Source: Gnetum montanum (lineage: Eukaryota > Streptophyta > Gnetopsida > Gnetales > Gnetaceae). Taken from it: a stretch of DNA of 64,000 nucleotides. The DNA lies in NCBI GenBank assembly GCA_015680685.1, contig MNCI01016025.1, positions 136,190-200,189 of the forward strand. The letters are read 5' to 3'. The notes beneath the pieces were generated by a model. It made no database searches. It worked only from the letters and a program-made list of their open reading frames with translations, and had not been told where the DNA came from. Within the stretch, counting starts at the first letter, position 1; every line of letters starts with the position of its first letter. Positions 13,629-25,028 of this stretch are shown here, piece after piece. The translations under genes and the position numbers were made by a program.

Positions 13629-14483
13629 TGATGAGTGGCGAGGTACCCCTACACTCAACCATATGAATACGAGCATTCACACACAATCCAGTNGTATGAT
13701 GTGATCCTAAACTAGTGCTACTCCTAGAGACAATGGAAAATAATCTTGATTAAACTAATAAGCAATAGGAAATGAAGTCTAATCTAGCCTAAGTGTGATG
13801 AGCATCCATTCCTTAATCATCCGTACACATCTTGGACCTTGTGCATGACTACTACTAGGATTACCAAGCATAGATCATAGGTATGCTACCGGGTTACCAA
13901 GTAGTCACACTTAAATGCTTGTGATTAAGTCGTACTCAATCTGCAGTTAACAACAAGAATAGTAAATTATGGTAAGGAAATATTAACTTAAAAAATAATA
14001 AATAACAATAAAAATTAAAAATAACAATAAATAGTTAAAACTAAGTGAATGTTGCAATGATGAAGTAATCTCGATCTTTATTACCAATCATGTGCGTGTC
14101 CAAGTATGTCACACTTGAATAAAGGTTTTGTACAATTACAAGCATCACATTGTGGGCATGCACTTGGGAAAATATTCTAACTCCTATGAAAAAAACTATA
14201 AGAGCTTCCCTACAATTAACCCAAAAGATTCCTAAGTGCAGCGGGTGCACACTTATTTATAGCTAAAAATAGACTTTGCATAAATGGGGCCATGTCGACG
14301 CATGGGTGGATGCACCGATAGGGCCATGTCAATGTAGTTGCATATATGGGGCCTCGTATACACGGCCTAGTTAATGCAGCCCTGATATCAGGGGTTCGAT
14401 GATAGGAGTCAGACTTGGTGTCTTGTATTAGGGTTCCGATAATAGGGGTCCGATAACAGGACCTGACAAACCATGACTCATCA
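13629..14483 (-). repeat. 5' LTR of element F
   Basis: It runs from TGATGAGTGGCG to GACTCATCA (plus-strand reading). On the minus strand a TATA box (TATAAATAAG) lies at about 14248-14257, with U3 sequence between it and 14483. The N at 13693 replaces about 120 bp that are present in the other LTR copy. Confidence 0.9.
13693..13693. other. Assembly gap (single N) inside an LTR
   Basis: Alignment by eye with 11445-11952 shows that about 120 bp are missing here, so the single N stands for a real gap rather than one ambiguous base. Confidence 0.75.
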
Positions 14484-14534
14484 GAATCATTATCAAATGT
14501 GGTATGAAGAAATAGCTAATGTTTAATATTTAAA

Positions 14535-14712
14535 ATTTTTTGTAGCAAGTGCTATATATTAAGAATCAAGATAACATTCATAAGGTTAATAGTTTTTGTA
14601 AAGATGGTTTGTTTAATAAATATTTTAGTCATTCTAAAGCTTATCATTTCTTAAATTTAAGAAAATTAAAGATTATTGAAACATCTCGTGTTAAGATTAA
14701 TGAATTATAATT
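14535..14712 (+). pseudogene. Ty1/copia integrase C-terminal linker (continuation)
   Basis: Plus-strand codons give KCYILR, then HSKAYHFLNLRKLKIIE and RVKINEL. These follow the copia pattern after the integrase core (KCYILNTKDN... SKAYRVFN... ESIHVKFDE). This is the continuation of the copia element broken by element F. The reverse transcriptase that should follow is absent; element C begins within a few bases. Confidence 0.75.
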
Positions 14713-14721
14713 GATGCAAAG

Positions 14722-17700
14722 TTAGGGATCAAAAAATTATCCTTGGGAATTTTTAATGAAAATGAATTTGGTAAGATTGAGAAGAAGAGGGTTCCATGCA
14801 TTACGTAAAGTGACATACGGTACCATTGCATGCAAAAAATATGAGCAATAAGGATCACATCTATTATATCATGCAATAAGTATGCCAAAACCACAAGCAT
14901 CAAAAGATGCTTATACACAGTAGCCATATAACAAGAAGGTACCTAGTGGCTAACTATAGATAGCTTTATTTCCACAATATTCATGGAACCAATAGACATC
15001 CTCACAAGTGCCTATATAGACAAGATGGATATGATGGGATAAATCCTGATCCAACTCTTTGAAGTAGAATATAGAAAAAAATAGAAATGGACTAGGAAGA
15101 GTTGGAAATCCCTGATACTTCCAAACAAGAGCCCTTGGAACTAGAATCCTTATTGGCATCTCTAGAATATGTATTTCTAGACAATGGAAAGCTTGTAATA
15201 ATTAATTCTTAGCTCACTAAAGAAGAAAAGGAAAAGCTACTAAAGGTAGACAGTAAATGGCCAACAACCTTTTCTTTGTCATATGATAAATTAACATGAA
15301 TAAATCCATGCATAAGTTAGCATCAGATCTACATAGAATCCACCATCAAATCTAAGAGGAAGCCATAAAGGATATTGAATCCAATGTTGAAACAAGTTAT
15401 AAAAAATGAAGTTGAAAAACTTCTCAAGGCTAGATTCATCTATTGAGTGGCAAATAGTAAGTGGGTAAGCCCACTTATTATTATACCAAAGAAAGGTGGT
15501 CAATGGAAATTTTGTATAGAGTTTAGACTATTGAACATTTCTATCTTTCAGGATCATTTTTCATTACCATATGTTGACTAGGTATTGGATACAACTATAG
15601 AGCATAATTGTTATAGTTTTTTGGTTGGGTATAGTTGGTATACTTAAATAAAAATCATCCTAGAAGACAAGGCCAAAATAATTTTCACAAGTCATTGTGG
15701 AGCCTTTTCATACAAGAAAATGTCTTTTAGCCTATGCAATGTTCTTACAACCTTATAGTGTGTAGTCTTAAGTATCCTTTAGTAGTATATTGGCAATGAA
15801 ATGAAAGTCTTCATGGATGACTTCTCCTCCTACGGTGTTGATTTTGAATAAGCATTAGACCATCTTAAGCATGCACTGAAATGATGTGTGGAGAAAAATT
15901 TGTAGTTTGACTAGAAAAAGAGATAGTTGATGGTCCAAAAGGGAATTATATTAGGGTAAAACATCTCAAAAAATGAAATGGAGGTTGATTATAAAAGGAT
16001 AAGGATTAACCAAGGAATTACCACACAATGTTAAACAGTTAAAGATGTAAGGTCATTTCTTGGTCATACTAGTTACTACAAGCATTTCATTTAAAACTTC
16101 TCCAAAATTATCAAACCATTAGTTAAGCTTACCAAAGATGATGCAAAATTTGAATTAACTAATAAATGTGGACAAGAATTTGAAGTAGAAGTTTGTAGAA
16201 ATACCAATTCTACATGTCCTTTATTACTCCAAATCCTTTCTCATCATAACATACACATCGAACTATGCATTATAAGTGGTGCTTACACAAATGGATGATT
16301 AGAAATGTTCATATTATATCCATTATGCAATAAAGAGAATTATGGGTGCCCAACTCAATTACACCACTATAGAAAAGGAACTCATGATAGTCATGAATGG
16401 TCTAGAGAAATTTAGATACAATATTCTTAGATATCTAATTCTTTTGTACTTTGATCACACTCTAATTTGCAACCCTTATCTTATATGATGGTTGGTGATA
16501 TTGTAGAATTTTGTTCTAGAAATGATGGACATAAGGAGAATCAAGAACATAGTTGAAGACTATCTATCTTAGTTAGGATGAGATAACAACGATGATGAAG
16601 AGACCATGTTTGATCAATTTTGAGACAAGCTTATCTTTGCCAAGGTTAGTGAGGTTCACACATTAAAGATCAAAAACTAGCATGATGAATTTCTTTTATA
16701 TATAAGCATGTTAGGAGACTCCTGTTAAATAGGACCATAGGAGGAAATAATAGTTTCCTCACTAAATCAAACAATACATAGAGATGGAGGATAACCTCTA
16801 CAAGATTTGTGTGGATGACCTAGTATGATTGTGTGTACTTGATACAAATAAATTAAAATTCCTCCAAGATACTCATGAGAGTCCTTATGGGAACCACTAT
16901 GTTAGATGGAGAACTAATGCAAAGATCTTGATGGTAGGATATTTTTGGACATCGATCATTTGGAAACCCACCATTTTTCCTATTCATGTAAAAGATGTCA
17001 ACGAGATGGAGGAATGATAACTAGGATGAAAGGATCCTAATAGTGGATTCAACTATTAGAACCTTTTGAATTCTAGGAAATTAACCTAATGGGATCCATC
17101 ACTTCCATGTCCAATGGAAATTCTTATATTATTATTATTGTTGACTACTATATGAAATGGGCTAAAGCTACAACTATTCTTAACTATACCTCTACTACTA
17201 CAACTGTCTTTTTCAAGCAATAGGTGGTAAATAGATTTGGTATCCCTAGAGTAGTAATTTTTGATAATAGAATACAATTCATAGGAGCTACCTTCTACAA
17301 GTTAATGCAACACTTAGCGGTGAAAGATAAATTTGTAGCACCATACCATTCTCAAGCCAATGTTCAAGTTCAAGTAACCAATAGGAACATTACTCAAATC
17401 CTAATATCAACCATTATTAGATATAGGAAAGATTAGTGTACTCAACTAGACGATGACCTCTAGACATATTGATCAATATGAAAACTTCCTATAGGATACT
17501 CTTCCTATGAATTAGTATCTGGAAAGTTACCCAATCCTCAAATTCAAACTAAACTCCATACACTAACAACCACATGAGACATTGACTTAGATATTAACTT
17601 GGCATAAAAAGAAAGGTTCATGACAATCAATGTGTTAGACAGAAATTGCAATGTAGCCCTTATGATAAATGATGTACATAAGACATACAAAAAATAATGC

Positions 17701-17800
17701 CATGATGCAAAGATAAGAGAAGTTGAATTCAAACTAGGAGATAAGGTTCTCTATTGGAATCCTATCCATGTGTGATAATGAACTAAGTTCCAAACATTAT
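14722..17800 (+). pseudogene. Pol of element C (RT, RNase H, integrase)
   Basis: Reverse transcriptase: WVSPLIIIPKKGGQWKFCI at about 15460-15520, VLDTTIEHNCYSFL at about 15590, and VFMDDFSSYG (the catalytic F-x-D-D box, intact) at about 15810. RNase H: about 16200-16600. Integrase: a zinc-binding remnant at about 16870-17000; the core, with first-Asp region replaced by GIHLMGS-type sequence, IIIIVDYYMKWAKA at about 17130-17170, and VIFDNRIQFIGATFYKLM (second catalytic Asp kept) at 17260-17310; then YHSQANVQVQVTNRNI, where the usual catalytic Glu of GQAEVTNR is replaced. The C-terminal part continues to about 17800. There are many stops. Confidence 0.85.
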
Positions 17801-18299
17801 GGGAAGGACCATACATTATACACTCAACTTTTTATTTTGGGGATATGATAATTTACCATCCAAAAAGCCCCCAAAAACACATGCTCATCAATATCTAATA
17901 ACTCAAATATTTTACAAACTTCCAAGAAACTATTCACAACAATAAAACTTCAAATCAAGAACAAACTCCCTTTTCTGCATCTCTTTCTTCTAACTTATTT
18001 GTAGGGAAGATAACCATCCACTGTAACATCTTGAAAAGGATGATAAGTTTTTATTTGTTTTGTTTTAGATTTTTCTTTATATGTTATCCATTTTTTTTAT
18101 ATTTTAATATTTATTCTCTATATTTTTCTGTTTTTTACTTTTTACTTTTCACCTTTTTACTTAGGCTTTTATTGTTAATTTTATTTAGTTTTAATTATAA
18201 TTTCCAATTTTATTCCATGGCTATTGCAAACTATGATAATTATTAAACATAGCTATTAAGATCAAAGTTCCTTATTAAGGTAAATTTTGTTCTTTTATT

Positions 18300-18559
18300 A
18301 TGCTTTCTATTCATGAGTTATCAATTTTCCAATGGTACCAAGCAATGAGCTCAAAACATCCATCTAGTCCATCTATCTTACAAGGAGGTTTAAATCATGG
18401 AAACATGATGGTTCTTTCACATGAAAATTAAAAGTAACATATGATCTCATTTCCCAACAAACTAGGAAAGGACCAAGTGATAATGGAAAAGGACATGACA
18501 TCAAGAGGATTTTTTATGTTCTTTCTTTGACTTTCCTCATGAGTTCTATGGCTTTTCAT
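18300..18559 (-). pseudogene. Antisense accessory ORF of element C
   Basis: It reads on the strand opposite to pol. From ATG at 18559 it gives MKSHRTHEESQRKNIKNPLD then VMSFSIITWSFPSLL, after which the frame decays into a segment with SCEGTIMFP and DGLDGCFELIAWYHW. The same N-terminal pattern (basic stretch, P-L-E/D-V-x-P/S-F-S-I) is found antisense in elements A, B and D. Antisense ORFs between pol and the 3' LTR are known from some plant Tat-lineage elements. The molecular role is unknown. It resembles the plant retroelement-associated 'putative plant transposon protein' type, but I cannot confirm that. Confidence 0.6.
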
Positions 18560-18659
18560 GGTGCATATCATTACTCCTATTGGTGAACATAAAAAAAGTA
18601 TGTTTTTATAATGCATGGTTTCAAAAAAATTAGGAATTAAAAGCACACTTCTCTAGAGA

Positions 18660-19485
18660 TCTCTTTTGAATACAAGAACTAGTTATGGGACTAAAAAGAC
18701 ATGTTACTCATGCTTGAAGGCATCTCTCTAACTAAGATCCAAATTTCTTCATAAATACTCTCTAACTACTTCCTTATTCTCTTTTCTTCTTTTCTTAGAG
18801 TGATGATCATTCTATGTGGTTGTTGTCAATTCATGATGGTTGAAGAGGAGAAATACATTAATGAGAGGCCACTACAATTGTATGAACTTCGTTTAGACTA
18901 AGAATAGATCAGTATTAGATCATCCTAATTACATATTTCACCAAGCATATCTTGCAACTATGATATTGATTTTCCTCCCCTAGTGTTTCTCTTTCCCTAC
19001 TATTCTTACACTTCATTTTCTCATCTCATTGCCCCATACTATGAATAACTATTAGTCTTATTTTTGTAGATTACATAATCCTAAGATAGTTCATTGTGTG
19101 GGTTTGGTGTTTAACCTAAATGACCATTCATTGTCCAAGATGCCTATGGACTCCGTGTGATGAAGTTATGAAAGTGAATCTTTAGGAATACACCCACTTT
19201 AGGAAGGATCCACTTGCATAACAGTTGATTACCTTTAGTATAAACTCCATATCCATGGGCCTCTATTTGGTTTCAATTACCTTGATAGTCTACATTGTCC
19301 AATTTGGTGCTAATATTTCTTAAGAAACATCTCATATTTTCTCATTTCATACACTTGATTTACTTTGATTTCTCAACTAGAACCTGTAAGATATTGTTAA
19401 CTTGGTTTTTCAGCTTTCTAGCTTCCATTTGGCTCTTATGTTGACCCCAAACTTGTTTGAATTTCCTTAATGTATCAAATTTAAA
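18660..19485. other. Non-coding 3' region of element C
   Basis: No ORF is seen. A block near 19190-19230 (aggaaggatccacttgcat) is shared in orientation-consistent position with elements A (about 33920), B (about 50650) and D (about 40050, ggggaggacccactagca). It is therefore conserved element sequence, not host DNA. Confidence 0.55.
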
Positions 19486-19489
19486 AATG

Positions 19490-20017
19490 ACTACAAATAG
19501 TTGTGTTTATGCATTCAAATTGATATAGTTAAATACATCAATGCATTCCCATTGATGCATCATAAAAATGCTATAAATGCATATGATACTTAGCTTATTT
19601 TCACCATTTTTTTTAAAACACAAGAGGACATTTTTTAGTTTTTTAGAGCCCAAAGAATTCCAAGAGCCATAGCTTCCTCAAAACTTATTCATTTTTGCAT
19701 GTTGTTTAATCCTTGAGCTTCCATAGACATGCTTTATGTCATGGGGGAATTAAACAGTAGGGTTTTATTGAAAAACATTTTCTATCTTATAGATAACATA
19801 TTGAAATAATATTAAAATAGTAATATAAAGAGTTAATGCTAATAACCTACCTCCATTAAAGTAAAATTAAAATAATAATAAAATATTCTCATATGCCTAT
19901 GATCACTTGAATAAAAATTTAATATCAAAATTAGCTTGATCAACTAGTAATAGGGTATTTAGACTAAAGAAGATTATAATTCCAATAATTGATCTTGGGT
20001 TATGTTTGTAATTGTAG
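19490..20017 (+). promoter_or_regulatory. LTR-U3-like internal promoter and leader of ORFX (element C)
   Basis: Inverted CATCAATGCATTCC/CATTGATGCATC modules at about 19535-19562 sit just upstream of a TATA box (TATAAAT, 19572-19578), the same layout as the U3 of this family's LTRs. The sequence after the TATA box is not LTR R/U5. Instead it shares a leader (near 19646-19690, ccaagagccatagctt) with the equivalent place in element A. It ends in TTGTAG directly before the ATG of ORFX, which looks like a splice acceptor. Confidence 0.5.
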
Positions 20018-21246
20018 ATGGTACCAAAGCAAGGACCACAAGTAGGAGGGATCACAGCCCTAGGAGAAATGACCTCATGGAGGAATAGGACAATGACAAT
20101 AATCACAATAATAACATCAATCCCAAGAACAAGTTGCTAAGGTAGCCCACGGTACTAGGCCCTTATGTGAGGTTCTTGATGTGGAGTCTGTTTATCAAAT
20201 TTCCATAATAGAAATAGAAGAGTCCAGGTAGTATGAGGTCCCAAGATCATGACTTACTTTAGAGGTCACACTTAACAAAGGCTTTCTTGGAGAATATTTC
20301 AAGTAAAGCTCCATCCTTTAGTAGTTGGAATGTGGACCTTTCTTGGAGTTTACATCAAAAGAGGTCAAGGCACAACTACAAGGATCTCTACTATGGTCCA
20401 TTCTCTCCATTACTAGAGAATGCTCCATGGTTGAGACTTATCTCTTATGGAACAACTAGCAAGGATATGCATCCATGAAAATTAAAGTTATTACCATCTC
20501 TTATTCAATTGAGGAAATTATAGAAGCCTTGGAATTATCAAATACTAGGGTAAAGTTGGTAAAAATTTCAACATAGGAAGATCCTAACGTAAAGAAAAAA
20601 TGGATTCATCAATGCTATAGAGTGGATTGTAAGGAGTACAGTGCCTTGGCTAAGTTGAAGCATGTCTATTTTAAGATTGTGGTCTATCACCTCAATCTCA
20701 TAGTGAGGGTAACTAAGATAATTTTCTTCTTTGCTATGGCATGTAAAAAATTTTCAATCAACCTTCCCTAGCTCATCTTTCTAAAGATTGAAAAGTGTTT
20801 TAAGGAAAATGAGAAGGGTAGAAAGACACTATCCTTTTTCTACCTCATCAAAAAAATTTGCATGATAAGAGGCATAGATCACTATTCTAATGAGATGGTC
20901 CACAAGGCTCTCGCTACATCATGGAAGCACATAATGAAGGTTAAAATTCCTACCAAGCTCTAGGAAGATGAATTTTCATCTCCACCACCATCTATAGCAC
21001 TATAGAAAATCCACAAAATAACAGAAACTACTAAACATATAAGGAAACTTAGAGAACAATGGTTGTAATATCAAGTCTCTAAATATGGTGGAGAATCCTC
21101 TATGTACTACCTCACCATGAGTCTTTTGAATGAGATCACTAGGATAATGAGCTGGTTGACGGATGAAATATTACAACTATTATTCTTATAATGAAACCAC
21201 GATCATGTTTTCTCCAATTCTAATATCAAAGAAGTCATTGTATCCA

Positions 21247-21247
21247 N
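21247..21247. other. Unresolved base (N) in ORFX of element C
   Basis: A single N with no duplication around it; a short gap or ambiguous base. Confidence 0.6.
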
Positions 21248-21792
21248 AAATGATGCATCAAATATCACCATTTCTTCTACATTAATAGCATCTTAAAATC
21301 CTTATTGAAGCTATTGAAAGGTTTCATTCCTTGTAAGCTCTAGCTTGAGAATGACTACATCTATTAAGTAGGCTCTGAGTTTTGAAATATCAGTGACCAA
21401 CCATTGATAACTAATGGTGTCCTTCTTAAGTTATGCATTTGCAATGAGTAGCTTACCACTTATCTCAAGCCGCTATGACTAGGTAACTAAAATATCTTTT
21501 GAAAGAGTAAAGATCTCTAGAATCAATTTTCCTACTCCAACTAGTCACTCTAGCACTTTTACTTGCTAGCCTACACTCATTTCTTTGCTTCTAGTTTTTG
21601 CAAATATTTTAACATTTATCATTATAGCAACATCAAGGATAGATGTTCCAAGATTATTCGAAGCTTCTCCTATTCTATATACCACAAACTCTATTGTAGT
21701 ATCCTAACTATTTGTGTGTCATGCCCAGGACTATTACTCCTTTTTTTAGCATCATAAAGAAGGCTGATACATTCATAGATATTTCAAAAAAT

Positions 21793-21793
21793 N
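21793..21793. other. Unresolved base (N) in ORFX of element C
   Basis: A single N beside an A-run, with no duplication around it. Confidence 0.6.
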
Positions 21794-22878
21794 ACTATAG
21801 AAAATAGAAATCTCTTGGTGGAGGAGGTTTGTGCCTTTTACTAGAAGAGCATCATTAATATTTCCACCTAGAAGAATGAGGTCCTAAAGTATGAAACTAT
21901 TAAGAATCACTATAGAGACCAAGTTAAACCTTTTTTAAAAGATTAATAGAAAAGAAATCAAGTTGGTGAAATCCCTTTAGCATATTTAGTAAAGAGTTGA
22001 TGTATGGTAACCCATCTTCTATGGACTTAATACCTACAAGCAACTAAGATCTACTTGAAGAAGTTGTAAATCAAGGAGATGATGAAGTATATGAAATTAG
22101 CCAACCATAGATATGCAAACATGATAATGCTGATAGTAGGAAGGCCAAGATCAGAATTGAAAAAGTGGCCAAATCCTAGATCCTTTATGAGGTAGAGTTT
22201 AGGCTCCATAAAGAGGCAAAATAAAAGTTAAAATAACCAATGTATAGCTTTAAGTTATCAAGAGCAAGTTCATAGATAAAAGATCAATTGTTGAGAATCT
22301 AGCCAAGAGAATGAATGACTACCAAGAACTATAGAACCTTGTCTATACTTTCAACATCGAATGTAAATATTTTGCAACCTAGTTTATTAACATGAAGAAG
22401 ATGTTCCTAACATTGCCTTGCCCATGGGATATACTATTACCATATCATCTAGGAGAAGCTTCCTGGGTAAATGACTCATGAGGTAAGGAGGAAAAAATAA
22501 AGGTACTTCTAGATGCCTTACAATTCTTGGTATTAGTGGCAATAGTAGTAGGGTAGCCCAAATATTTAGTAGAGCATGGATATGATGATGGACCCTTCAC
22601 ATCATATGAGCCTTCACCTCCAAGCATGATGTAAAGATCTCATCTCATTTCACTTCATCTAGCTGACATCTACAGATTTTGTCAAATTGCCTAAATTCCT
22701 TGTACCTATGTTATTTTTATAACCATGCAAATAATATGTAAAAATGACACTTAGAGTTATCTATTTATCTATTTTTTGTAGTTACTCTATGAGTTCTATA
22801 TTCCCAAACTTTTGTAAACCACTAAGTCCCATTTTTATTATTCACTTAAGAATGAGTTTTTAGTTATTCTTAAGGGCA

Positions 22879-23746
22879 TTATGAAGTCTAAATAAGTCAA
22901 CTGTGTCAATGCATGCCCATTGATGTAGCCTCATTAATGCATTCTTGGATACATTGGTGCATATGCATCAACTTTGATTCTGCCTAAGCCTATATAAATA
23001 TACATACTAGTCTCATTTATATAACATTTTAGTCATTCTTCTAACAAAGCTCTTATACTTTTCTTTCATAAATCTTAGGAACATTTCTCTTTGAGTGCAT
23101 CTAGCATGGTTTCAATTGATTATATAGAGTTTTATTTAAGTGCAAGATATACTTTGATACTTTTTCATGACTAAAATAAAATCAAAATTTCTTCTCACCA
23201 TTACAACACTTGAACTAGCATTCAGTTTACTTATAAGCACTTGACTTTTCTATATTTAAGAATTTAATATATTTTATAGTAACATAAGTATGACCAATTT
23301 TATGATAATATACTAGCACTTAGTAATTCCAATAGTGAATACTTGATACGTCCCGCAGTAAACACTTATTAATCCAACAACATTATACTAGTTTTACGAT
23401 ATCTATCAAAAGTGGAAACGGATGCTATACATTTAGGATAGTTTAGCTTACATTTACTTCCATTAACTAGTTAAATTTTAATATTTTAATTACTTCATTC
23501 TTGTAATACTTTTAAAAATAAAAATAATAAAATGATAAATACAAGTATCTTATGCCTCAATCACGCTTAACCATACGGATGGAACTAACACAAGTGATGA
23601 TTGGGAAGATAATGACTAATAAGCTCATGTTTGACTATCTAAGATAAAAGCTACTTAGGTAGAAAGAGTCCACGAAATTTGACCAAATTTCATATACATG
23701 CATGTGATTTGTATAGTTGGGCATAGGGACCACTTGCTACTCATCA
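22879..23746 (+). repeat. 3' LTR of element C
   Basis: It starts ttatgaagtc (expected TGATGAAG) and ends GCTACTCATCA. U3 carries GTCAACTG and TGCATxxxCATTGATG modules. The TATA box (TATATAAATA) is at about 22991. Later blocks (ggatgctatacat, tcacgctt, gtatagttgggc) match the LTRs at 27700-28567 and 47386-48249. The preceding polypurine tract is degenerate (cttaagggca). Confidence 0.8.
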
Positions 23747-25028
23747 CTTATATTAATAAGCTCTTAACAACTAAGCATCTAGTCAAGTAACTTAATCAAG
23801 CATTAGAATAATATGGTTAGGTAAAAATGAGTAACTTATCAATGTCACATAGGTCAAATCAAGATCATTACTAAGTTAAGGAATTAAAAAAATAATTAGA
23901 CACCACATCCAACTTAGAAAGATAGCAAGCCTATATAAAGAAATCATTAGAATATAGTTAATTAAAATAGTAATAGTACAATCAGTACATATCATAAACA
24001 CAGAGATATCATCTTTAGTTTTTATGATAAAACAACTCATGTATACTTACATCATACATCACTCCTGCTTTTTTTCAAAAAATATGAAAAGGCTCTTCCT
24101 ATCAATAAATAGATCAAGCTCACAACAAAGAGATAAACATAGGTGACAAAAAAAAACAAGAAAAAATCAAATACATTATGAGATGAGAGTAAGAAAAGTT
24201 AGAGATACACATAGGAGCTTAACTAAAAATCATGTTTTTGTTAGTCAATTTCCAAGTTCAAAGCTAAGATATAATAATGATAAAATAACTTGTCAAACCA
24301 AGCATAGATAAAAGAACATAGAATACATAGAGTAGAATGGAGAATGAAGCTGTAATACAGAAAGCATCATAGCTATGGACATTTACAAGAGCTTTTGAAT
24401 GAATCAAGAAAATTTTAGAGAGCTTGGAAAACAGTTGAGAATCATAGAGATGGATAAGGATTCAACATTGGTAAATATCCAAGATCGAGTAGAGTGCAAA
24501 AGAAGTAAAGAAGAGTGGAAGACCTAGGAAAATTTCAGTAAGGAGGTGGAAAGAATTATGATTGAAAAATAGTAGGAATTCTTAGAGTGAGAGAGATAGA
24601 GGTCTTTGGTACACCAAGAACATAAAGAAAGGAGAGGCAATACATGGCAAGATATTGAGACCCTATAATTCATTCATAATCTCTTAGAGTTGATACATTT
24701 TCTACACTTCAAGCCAAAATCAAGGTTATCCTTTGATCATGATCCCTATGAGAAAATACATGAATCCATAGGATATGACTTTGAGGATTCAACAAAATCA
24801 GTGTGAGCTTTTGGTTCTTTTAATGTATCTTCATAGTTTCCTACTTTCTTGAAATATAAGCTTACCTACTTCTCCTGCAACAAATATTGTTAAGTCCTAA
24901 TAAATCCCTAAACTAGCAGTAAGAGTTTTCAAAGCATATGTATATTTGGTTAAGGTAGTCACACCTAGTAATGTTCTTAGATATAGATATATTTCTTTAT
25001 TTTAAGCCTTTGTAACAATATCTTCTCT
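23747..25028. other. Unassigned AT-rich sequence, likely 3' end or LTR of the minus-strand copia
   Basis: No reading frame or RNA gene is seen. The position, directly downstream of the copia RNase H on the minus strand, suggests the 3' non-coding part and LTR of that element. A matching second LTR was not identified. Confidence 0.35.

Larger units (their letters stand above)
11445..14483 (-). mobile_element. Element F: internally deleted Ty3/gypsy (LTR-gag only)
   Basis: On the minus strand the order is 5' LTR (14483-13629), primer-binding site, gag (13554 to about 12080), then a truncated 3' LTR (about 11952-11445). Pol, the polypurine tract and the U3 end of the 3' LTR are absent; internal sequence joins directly to the middle of the LTR near 11952. 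The element sits inside a copia integrase (5' part ends about 11330-11440, 3' part from about 14490). No clean target-site duplication is visible (cattc against gaatc, 3 of 5). Confidence 0.8.
20018..22640 (+). pseudogene. ORFX of element C: long 3' sense ORF, unknown function
   Basis: It begins at ATG 20018, directly after a TGTAG acceptor-like site (MVPKQGPQVGGI). The best-preserved stretch (20287-20478) includes RHNYKDLYYGPFSPLLENA and LRLISYGTTSKDMHP. A second conserved block at about 20590-20960 (KKKWIHQCYRVDCKEYSAL; FSINLP-LIFLKIEKCFKEN; SNEMVHKALATSWKHIMK) has a clear counterpart in element A at 32640-32280. The C-terminal third is charged and helix-rich, likely coiled coil. Stops and two Ns (21247, 21793) break it. 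I cannot assign a domain. Gag-like, envelope-like or captured host origin are all open. It lies where Athila-type elements carry an extra 3' ORF. Confidence 0.55.
14722..23746 (+). mobile_element. Element C: 5'-truncated Ty3/gypsy with 3' ORFX
   Basis: The order on the plus strand is protease-end/reverse transcriptase/RNase H/integrase (14722-17800), antisense ORF (18559-18300), leader with an LTR-like promoter (19490-20017), sense ORFX (20018-22640), then an LTR (22879-23746). The 5' LTR and gag are missing; the left end abuts copia sequence. The arrangement is the same as in element A on the other strand, so it is structural rather than chance. Confidence 0.65.
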
